Assembly (NCBI RefSeq): GCF_014904705.1
Contig: NZ_JACZCQ010000001.1
Span: 558,001 to 622,000, forward strand
DNA from: Nisaea sediminum
Lineage (GTDB): Bacteria; Pseudomonadota; Alphaproteobacteria; Thalassobaculales; Thalassobaculaceae
Reading direction: 5' to 3'
Length of the DNA stretch: 64,000 nt
Of the stretch, positions 57,997 through 64,000 are shown one piece after another. The stretch's first letter is position 1, and each line of letters starts with the position of its first letter. The notes below the pieces were generated by a model. It made no database searches, was not told the origin of the DNA, and worked only from the letters and a program-made list of their open reading frames with translations. The position numbers and the translations under genes were made by a program.

Positions 57997-59013
57997 ATGT
58001 ATCGATATTTGACCTCCTGCGCCGCATTGCTGCTCTTTTTGTCAGCTCCGCTCTCCGCCGCGGAGCTTGAGGTCCGGGAGTTGAAACTCGCGCAGGCGGG
58101 TACTTCGCTGGTGGCGGCGGACGGCCAGGTTCTGGTGAAAACCGTCGATGGCTCCGTCTTCCGGTTTGGGGAGGGCGGCGCGCTCGTAGCGGTGCCTGGA
58201 ACGGCGTGGCCGTCGACTGTCGTCGCGCTTTTGCCGCCAGTGGTCCGCGACGGCCGGATCGGCCGCGACGGGACGGGGCGCATTCTGGCCTGGTATGCCG
58301 AAGAAACCGAACAGTACCGCCACGGCGCGCTTGGCGATCCGGTCGAAGCCCTAGCGCTTGTCGTTCGCGAGGATGACGGTAAACCCGCGCTCTACCAGAC
58401 GAGCGGCGACGAGGTGTTCGAGGATCTCGAGCCGAGGATCGTCGACCTCGACAACGAACCGCATGGCAGGCCGGAAATTGTGACGATCGTCGCCTCGGCG
58501 GAGGAGGGGGCGGCCATCGCCGTGTTCGGCATGTCCCGCGACCCTAACGGCGATCCCGCGCTGGTTCGGCTCGCGACGTCGAGCCATATCGGATCAGGGT
58601 TCCGCTGGCTCAATATTGCCGGTATCGCCGATTTCGACGGCGACGGCTTTACCGAGATCGCCTATGTGGATCGCCCGCATATCCGCGGCGAGCTGGTCTT
58701 TCTGGAATGGCGCGGCGGGCGCTTGAGGGAGCAGGAAAGGGCAGGCGGCTTCGCCAATCATCATGGCGGCTCCACCGTTCAGGATCTATCGGAAGTGGCG
58801 GATGTGGACGGAGATGGCATACCCGACCTGTTGCTGCCGGACCGGGGCTACCGCCACTTCGTCGCGATCGGCTTTGGCCCAGACGGAATCCGGGAAATTG
58901 CCAGGACGCCGATCCCGAGCGCTCCGGAATCGGCGGTCGTTCGCTGGGGGGCTGGCAGCGTAGCCTACCTGGACGCCGAGGGGCGCCTGTTCTCTCTGGA
59001 CTGGGCGCCGTGA
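57997..59013 (+). CDS. Secreted FG-GAP/VCBS repeat protein
   Basis: This 338-residue protein has a signal peptide (MYRYLTSCAALLLFLSAPLSAAEL) and two calcium-binding FG-GAP blades with the loop DFDGDGFTEIAYVDR and DVDGDGIPDLLLPDR. ATG 57997 follows GGAGATGGG; the longer in-frame extension is not a signal sequence. It probably folds as a beta propeller in the periplasm. The function is unknown. It is convergent with the hydrolase gene that follows. Confidence 0.7.
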   Translation: MYRYLTSCAALLLFLSAPLSAAELEVRELKLAQAGTSLVAADGQVLVKTVDGSVFRFGEGGALVAVPGTAWPSTVVALLPPVVRDGRIGRDGTGRILAWYAEETEQYRHGALGDPVEALALVVREDDGKPALYQTSGDEVFEDLEPRIVDLDNEPHGRPEIVTIVASAEEGAAIAVFGMSRDPNGDPALVRLATSSHIGSGFRWLNIAGIADFDGDGFTEIAYVDRPHIRGELVFLEWRGGRLREQERAGGFANHHGGSTVQDLSEVADVDGDGIPDLLLPDRGYRHFVAIGFGPDGIREIARTPIPSAPESAVVRWGAGSVAYLDAEGRLFSLDWAP

Positions 59014-59016
59014 TGC

Positions 59017-59811
59017 TCAGACCAGTCCTTTCTCCTTGAAGAACGCGTTCATCGCGTCGGCGAGGGCCTGCGGCTGCTCGAGGCTCGGGATATGGCCCGC
59101 TTCCGCGATCTCGACATAGCGCGCGTCCGGCATGCTCTCCGCCATTGCGCGGACAAGGGCGGGCGGCGTTGCGCCGTCTTCGGCGCCGCATACGACGAGC
59201 GTCGGAATGGCGAGTGCGCGGGTGGCCTCGGTCAGGTCGGCGTCACGGATCGCGGCACAGCAGCCGACATAGCCTTCCTGCGGGGTGCGGGTCAGAAGAT
59301 TGCGCCAGCCGGCGGTCCGCTCCGGGTATTTGCCGCGAAAGGCGGCGGTGAACCAGCGTTCCATCACACCGTCGGCGATGCCTTCGAGGCCGATCCTCGC
59401 GATCGCCTCGATGCGGTCCTGCCAGAGTTTCGCGTCGCCGATCTTCGGCGCGGTATCCATGCAGACCAGCCCATCGACCTGCTGGGGAAACTGCGCGGCA
59501 TAATCCTGCGCGATCATCCCACCGATGGATACGCCCCCGAGGATGAAGCGGTCCAGGCCCGCATGCTCGGTCACGGCCTTCAGGTCGCCGCTGAGGTCAC
59601 GGATCGAATAGGGCGCCGGCGCGACGTCGCTGAGCCCATGCCCGCGCTTGTCGTAGCGCACGATCCGACCGATCCCGTCCAGCAGGGGCAGAAGCGGATC
59701 CCAGATTCTGAAATCGGTTCCGAGCGAGTTGGCGAGCACGAGGGTCGGGCCGTCACCCAAAAGGCGGTCCGAATAGTGAATTGTTCGTGATCCGTGTTGG
59801 AAAAATGCCAT
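59017..59811 (-). CDS. Alpha/beta hydrolase, 3-oxoadipate enol-lactonase-like
   Basis: This 264-residue alpha/beta hydrolase has LVLANSLGTDFRIWDPLLP, VRYDKRGHGLSDV, nucleophile Ser95 in GGVSIGGMIAQ and catalytic His near the C-terminus (EAGHIPSLEQP). These match PcaD, which opens the enol-lactone in the beta-ketoadipate pathway. Other pca genes are not present nearby, so a broader carboxylesterase role is possible. ATG 59811 gives a PcaD-like start; ATG 59829 would add six residues. Confidence 0.85.
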   Translation of the reverse strand: MAFFQHGSRTIHYSDRLLGDGPTLVLANSLGTDFRIWDPLLPLLDGIGRIVRYDKRGHGLSDVAPAPYSIRDLSGDLKAVTEHAGLDRFILGGVSIGGMIAQDYAAQFPQQVDGLVCMDTAPKIGDAKLWQDRIEAIARIGLEGIADGVMERWFTAAFRGKYPERTAGWRNLLTRTPQEGYVGCCAAIRDADLTEATRALAIPTLVVCGAEDGATPPALVRAMAESMPDARYVEIAEAGHIPSLEQPQALADAMNAFFKEKGLV

Positions 59812-60030
59812 CTGAAGCAGGCTCCGCATGCGCTCGTTTCGTTCCTCCGCCGGATGCTAACCTGCGGGAATCCAACTTCTTTATACGCCATGTCCGGAAA
59901 CGGACAAGGGCGGTTCACCGGCCCGGTCCGGCCGATGATTGCGGAAAGCCCCGGCGCCGGAACTTTTCGTCGGCGCGCGTCAGACTACATCTCGTTCGTG
60001 TTTTTGTTTCTGGTCGAGGGAGGACCGAGA

Positions 60031-61017
60031 ATGGCACTGAAGAAAGATGGACTGAACCGGCGTGAACTGGTCCTTGGGGCTGCCGGAGCCCTCGCTGCGC
60101 CGGCGGTCCTGTCGACGCTCGCGTCCGTCGCCGAGGCGGCGGCTCCGATGCAAGGCGCGGCGCACCCGACACATTACCGGTTCAAGCTCGGCGCGTTCGA
60201 GGTGACGACAATCTGGGACGGCGCCATTCAGCTCGATGGACCGCATCCGATTTTCGGCGAGAACGTCATGCCGGAGGATGTCGCCGCGCTCGCAAAGGAG
60301 AATTTCCTGCCCGAGACCCGCATGGAAATCTCCTTCACCCCGGTGATCGTCAATACCGGGTCCGAAGTGATCATGTTCGATAGCGGCAACGGGGACGGGC
60401 GCAGGCCGAACGCGGGCCAGCTCTCGGCCGCGCTCGCGAAGGCCGGCTTCACCGCGGAGCAGATCGACGTCGTTGTACTGACCCATTTCCATCCGGACCA
60501 TATCGGCGGTCTGATGGAAGGCGGCCAGCCGCTCTTCCCGAACGCGCGCTATGTCACCGGTGCCGCCGAATACGATTTCTGGTCCCCTCCGGCGATGGCG
60601 GAAGGGAATCTCGCCCGCGTCGGCAAGCTGGTGCAGAGCAACGTCGTTCCGTTTGCCGAGAAGACCACTTTCGTGAAACCGGGCGACGATGTGGTCACGG
60701 GTATTCAGGCGGTTGGCGCCGCCGGCCACACACCGGGACATATGGCCTATCACTTCGAAAGCGAAGGTCGCCGTTTGCTCGCCTGGGCGGATACGACCAA
60801 CCATTACGTCGCGTCGCTGCAGCGGCCCGACTGGCATGTGCGCTTCGATATGGACAAGGAGGCCGCCGCGGCGAGCCGCAAACGCGTGCTCGATATGGTG
60901 GCTGCGGACCGGATTCCGGCGACGGGCTATCACATGCCGTTCCCGGCGGTCGGATTCGTGGAAGCTCAGGGAAGCGGCTATCGCTGGGTCCCGGCAAGCT
61001 ATCAGCTCAATCTCTGA
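60031..61017 (+). CDS. Tat-exported metallo-beta-lactamase-fold hydrolase
   Basis: This 328-residue protein starts at ATG 60031 after GAGGGAGGA. A twin-arginine signal (NRRELVLGAAGALAAPAVL, cleavage near EAAAP) directs folded export. The zinc motif is HFHPDH (His152, His154, Asp156, His157), with further ligands in AAGHTPGHMAYHF and WADTTNHY. It belongs to the MBL group of lactonase-like hydrolases, not clinical beta-lactamases; the substrate is unknown. The extended frame before 60031 overlaps the divergent hydrolase start and is not used. Confidence 0.88.
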   Translation: MALKKDGLNRRELVLGAAGALAAPAVLSTLASVAEAAAPMQGAAHPTHYRFKLGAFEVTTIWDGAIQLDGPHPIFGENVMPEDVAALAKENFLPETRMEISFTPVIVNTGSEVIMFDSGNGDGRRPNAGQLSAALAKAGFTAEQIDVVVLTHFHPDHIGGLMEGGQPLFPNARYVTGAAEYDFWSPPAMAEGNLARVGKLVQSNVVPFAEKTTFVKPGDDVVTGIQAVGAAGHTPGHMAYHFESEGRRLLAWADTTNHYVASLQRPDWHVRFDMDKEAAAASRKRVLDMVAADRIPATGYHMPFPAVGFVEAQGSGYRWVPASYQLNL

Positions 61018-61035
61018 GGCCGACGAAAAACCGGC

Positions 61036-61063
61036 GATGGTGCGGCATGCTTGCCGCACCATC
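61036..61063. other. Perfect 12-bp inverted repeat after the MBL gene
   Basis: GATGGTGCGGCA at 61036-61047 pairs with 61052-61063 over a TGCT loop. It lies 19 bases after the stop codon but lacks a U tract on the plus strand, so it may be an atypical terminator or a small repeat element. Confidence 0.5.
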
Positions 61064-61201
61064 TCAGAACTTGCGCGAAGCTCGGTGAAAGCTGTTACAC
61101 TCAAAGATGTATCCGCAGAGAAAAACGGGTTGATAAGAGAACGTTAACTCTTGCTGCGGGACACTGTTTCGCTTGGTTTCCGGCGAGAAGTGGGGAAGCG
61201 C

Positions 61202-62380
61202 ATGGTGGGTTCTGGTGATAAAGGCGGCAGCGGCTCCGGCGGAGCGCTTTCTGTCGCGGACGTGCAGGCTCTGCTGAAGGATCCTTCGGCGGAAAACCGT
61301 GCGGTTACGGCGGCGAAAGTTGCCGGTCAGCTTTCGGCCGCCAGTTTCTCCGCAACGGAACTGCCCATGGCCCAGGAGATCCTCAGGGTGATGGCGCGCG
61401 ATGCGGAGCGCAGGGTGCGCGAAGCGCTGGCCCGCGAGGCGCGATCGGCGAAGGATCTGCCTCACGATGTGGCCATTCTGCTGGCAAAGGATGTCGAGTC
61501 CGTTGCCATGCCTGTGCTGGAATTTTCCGACGTCCTGCGAGAAGAAGACCTGATCGAGATCGCCTCCGCCGCGGACGAGATGAAGCAGACGGCGATCGCG
61601 CGGCGGGGCAATGTCTCCGAGGCGCTGGCCGAAACCCTGATCGACAAGGGCAACCAGACGGTCGTCGAGACCCTGGTCCGGAACGAAGGTGCTTCCATTT
61701 CGGAGAGCGGATTCGAGAAGGCGATCGAACGTTTCGGCGAAGATGAGAATATTCAGGACGGTCTGGTCCATCGTCAGAAGCTGCCGGTCGGGATTTCGGA
61801 GCGCCTGGTGTCCATTGTCTCTGACAGGCTGCGCGAACATCTGGTGAAACATCACGATTTGCCGGCCAACACCGCGACCGACCTGCTGCTCGAAGCGCGC
61901 GAAAACGCGACGCTGAGCCTGGTCTCCAACGGGGCGCCGTCGCAGAAGGTCGAAGACCTGGTCGCCGAACTACACCGCAACGGCCGGCTGACGGAATCCA
62001 TCGTTCTCCGGGCCGCCTGCCTCGGCGATATGGATTTTGCCCAGGCCGCGATGGCGGAGCTCGCGTCGGTTCCGCTGATCAACGCCCAGAAACTGTTCGA
62101 TGATTCGGGCGCGCTCGGCCTGAAGGCGCTGTTCGACCGCACGGGCCTGCCGAAGCGGAGCTACCCGGTCCTGCGCAAGGCTCTAGATGTCATGCGCGAT
62201 ACCGATTACGACGGCCTTGAGAACGACCGCGAGCGCTTCAGTCTCAAGGTACTCGAACGGCTTCTGACGGCCTTTGAGACGGATGATTTCGGTCTTTCGG
62301 ACGACGATGTCGAGTATCTGATGAAACGTTTGTCCGCGCTGACGTCAAAGACTGCGGAAACGCGGGAACATCTTCACTGA
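61202..62380 (+). CDS. DUF2336 domain-containing protein
   Basis: This 392-residue helical protein starts MVGSGDKGGSGSGG and contains the DUF2336 features LLKDPSAENRAVTAAKVAGQLS, EILRVMARDAERRVREALAREARSA and DVLREEDLIEIASAADEMKQTAIARRGNVSEALAETLI. HEAT-like helical repeats are visible through residue 300. It has no signal peptide. In other alphaproteobacteria such proteins lie beside signalling or motility genes; here it is convergent with a histidine kinase, which suggests regulation but does not prove it. Confidence 0.8.
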   Translation: MVGSGDKGGSGSGGALSVADVQALLKDPSAENRAVTAAKVAGQLSAASFSATELPMAQEILRVMARDAERRVREALAREARSAKDLPHDVAILLAKDVESVAMPVLEFSDVLREEDLIEIASAADEMKQTAIARRGNVSEALAETLIDKGNQTVVETLVRNEGASISESGFEKAIERFGEDENIQDGLVHRQKLPVGISERLVSIVSDRLREHLVKHHDLPANTATDLLLEARENATLSLVSNGAPSQKVEDLVAELHRNGRLTESIVLRAACLGDMDFAQAAMAELASVPLINAQKLFDDSGALGLKALFDRTGLPKRSYPVLRKALDVMRDTDYDGLENDRERFSLKVLERLLTAFETDDFGLSDDDVEYLMKRLSALTSKTAETREHLH

Positions 62381-62398
62381 CGATCGGCGCCGTCTCCG

Positions 62399-64000
62399 CT
62401 AGGCCGGTAGGCGGACCTCGAATGTCGACCCTTCTCCCGGTGCGCTCGTCACCGAGATCGTGCCGCCATGAGCCTGGACGATCGGTTTGCAGATGCTGAG
62501 GCCGAGGCCCGTGCCGCCGCTGTGACGGTCATCGGAGCTGTCGACGCGGAAGAAGCGTGTGAAGATCTTGTCCTGCAGGTCCGGAGGAATGCCCTCTCCG
62601 AAATCGCGCACCCTGAGTACGATCCAGCCGTCACTCCTGTCGGCGCTTACCTCGACCTGCTGTCCCTGACGCGAGAACTTGACCGCGTTCGAGAGCAGAT
62701 TGGAGATCACCTGGGTGAGCCGGTCCGGATCGCCTGTGACGCGGGGATTTTCCGGAAGTCCGGTCGTCTCGATGGTGACGTCGTACCTCGATGCATAAGT
62801 CTTGAGTGAGGAGACGCAGTCACCGATCAGTGTCGAGATATCGCATTCGCGCATGTCGTAGGACATGCGGCCAGCCTCGATTTTTTCGACGTCGAGGATG
62901 TCCGAGACCAGCGCACCAAGGCGTTCGCTGTTTCTGTAGGCGATTTCGAGCAGTTCGCGTCCCTGCTCCGGCAGGTCTCCGGCGAGTCCGCCCTGAAGCA
63001 GTCCCAGCGCGCCGGTGATCGAGGTGAGGGGAGTCTTCAGCTCGTGGCTGACCGTCGAGATGAACTCCCGTTTGATCCGGTCGAGCTGCTTGCGTTCGGA
63101 TATGTCCCGGATGATGCCGACAAAGCGTGTCTCTCCTCCGACCTCCATCTGCCCGACAGCAAGTTCAACCGGGAACTCGGCGCCGTCGGACCTCCTGGCC
63201 GTAATTTCCCGAACCTTGCCGATGACATTCGGTGCTTGCTCGCCGAGATTGCCGGAGATGAACCCGTCGTGAGGGAAGGCATCCTGATCCGTCATGAGGA
63301 TACCGACATTCTCTCCGAGAGCGGCATCGCGGGTCATTGCGAACATCCGCTCGGCCGCGGGGTTGAACGTCAGGATCGTTCCGCCGGCATCGATGGTCAC
63401 GATTGCATCGACGACAGTGTCCAGAATTGCGCGAATGGATTCGGCACGCTCGGCAAGGTCTTCGGCGCTCTGTTTTATGCGTGTGATGTCGATCCGGAGA
63501 CCGATATGGCTTCCGTCGGCCGTCTTCCGCTCGGCAATCCTGAGCCAGCGCCCGTCAGCGAGTCTCTGCTCGATTTCGAGCTCGGAAAGGCGATGACGTT
63601 CGAGCCGCTCCGAAAGCCATTCGTCCTCGCGGCCGACGGCTTCCGCATATTCGCCGGCCGCAAGTCCGGCCTTCAGGATTTCGGTGAAAGTCGCCCCGGG
63701 GACCATGGCATGAGCCGAGAGCGGATAAATCTCCTTGTAGCGCCGGTTGCAGACGACAAGCCGATCGTCCGCGTCGTAGATCACGAACCCGTCTTCGAGA
63801 AACTCTATCGCGTCCAGGAGCTTTGTCTCGGCGAGACGCGCTCTCTCCGAGAGGGCCGTGCTTTCTGAAATGTCCTGAACAATGCCGATATCCGCGGTGT
63901 GACCCGGAGCTTTCGGCGAAGTCCGGAGCATGAGCGTCTTGTAGGGCGCGGTCGCATCGGAGCGGGCCTGGAATGTGAATTCCTGGGGGGCGGAACCGGC
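62399..64000 (-). CDS. PAS-domain sensor histidine kinase (truncated by window end)
   Basis: The frame is open to the window edge, so the N-terminus is missing; at least 533 residues are present. A PAS C-terminal piece comes first (ending GIVQDISE), then a second PAS domain (LLDAIEFLEDGFVIYDADDRLVVCN), a third (IRAILDTVVDAIVTIDAGG) with GIIRDISERKQLDRIKREF, and a HisKA domain with the phospho-accepting His in VSHELKTPLTSI. The HATPase domain has SNLLSNAVKFSRQG and GTGLGLSICKPIV. It ends without a receiver domain. No transmembrane segment is seen in the visible part. It probably senses redox or a small molecule. Confidence 0.9.
   Translation of the reverse strand, partial: AGSAPQEFTFQARSDATAPYKTLMLRTSPKAPGHTADIGIVQDISESTALSERARLAETKLLDAIEFLEDGFVIYDADDRLVVCNRRYKEIYPLSAHAMVPGATFTEILKAGLAAGEYAEAVGREDEWLSERLERHRLSELEIEQRLADGRWLRIAERKTADGSHIGLRIDITRIKQSAEDLAERAESIRAILDTVVDAIVTIDAGGTILTFNPAAERMFAMTRDAALGENVGILMTDQDAFPHDGFISGNLGEQAPNVIGKVREITARRSDGAEFPVELAVGQMEVGGETRFVGIIRDISERKQLDRIKREFISTVSHELKTPLTSITGALGLLQGGLAGDLPEQGRELLEIAYRNSERLGALVSDILDVEKIEAGRMSYDMRECDISTLIGDCVSSLKTYASRYDVTIETTGLPENPRVTGDPDRLTQVISNLLSNAVKFSRQGQQVEVSADRSDGWIVLRVRDFGEGIPPDLQDKIFTRFFRVDSSDDRHSGGTGLGLSICKPIVQAHGGTISVTSAPGEGSTFEVRLPA

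Overview
The window is a chromosomal segment of a high-GC alphaproteobacterium, most likely Rhodospirillales-like. The evidence is the gene content and order (rpsB-tsf-pyrH-frr-uppS-cdsA-dxr-rseP-bamA-ompH-lpxD-fabZ-lpxA-lpxI-lpxB), the short bacterial ProS, LpxI instead of LpxH, trpG-trpD-trpC-moaC-moeA-lexA in one run, and a lexA operator of the alphaproteobacterial form GTTC-N7-GTTC. No rRNA, tRNA, CRISPR array, insertion sequence or integrase was found. Exact taxonomy is inference.

Layout. 1-7.9 kb: end of a 3-hydroxyisobutyrate dehydrogenase, a MarR-type regulator, proS, lolC/E-lolD, dnaE. 7.9-9.7 kb: a small membrane-anchored protein whose 3' end is duplicated as a perfect 37-bp direct repeat. 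The two copies bracket a low-GC insert of about 1.4 kb that carries one unknown gene (zinc ribbon, winged-helix-like middle, C-terminal membrane segment). 9.7-15.1 kb: an accessory operon of an M81 (MlrC-like) metallopeptidase, an O-methyltransferase and a three-subunit cobalt-type nitrile hydratase/thiocyanate hydrolase homologue, followed by a convergent TauE/SafE permease and a LysR regulator. 15.2-29.9 kb: the long translation/envelope/lipid A run named above, closed by a terminator. 30-32.8 kb: gltA and gltX on the minus strand. 32.9-35.4 kb: comEC and a small unknown gene. 35.4-40.5 kb: the minus-strand trpGDC-moaC-moeA genes and lexA. 40.7-43.1 kb: YibQ-like deacetylase, ElaA-like acetyltransferase and a sulfotransferase. 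43.3-48.9 kb: gamma-glutamyltransferase, pyruvate phosphate dikinase and a universal stress protein. 48.9-53.4 kb: a soluble NAD-type formate dehydrogenase with a fused NuoE-NuoF subunit. 53.4-57.1 kb: a regulatory gap with three GTATAC palindromes, then tctC-tctB-tctA. 57.1-64 kb: fumarylacetoacetate hydrolase, an FG-GAP protein, a PcaD-like hydrolase, a Tat-exported metallo-beta-lactamase-fold protein, a DUF2336 protein and a truncated PAS histidine kinase.

How it fits together: most of the window is core metabolism and envelope building (isoprenoid, phospholipid, lipid A, LPS/OMP assembly, lipoprotein export), with accessory catabolic modules between. The best candidate for something undescribed is the 37-bp-repeat-flanked single-gene island at 8.2-9.66 kb. 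Second is the three-subunit nitrile hydratase-like enzyme with a 14-histidine N-terminal tail, encoded with an MlrC peptidase and an O-methyltransferase.
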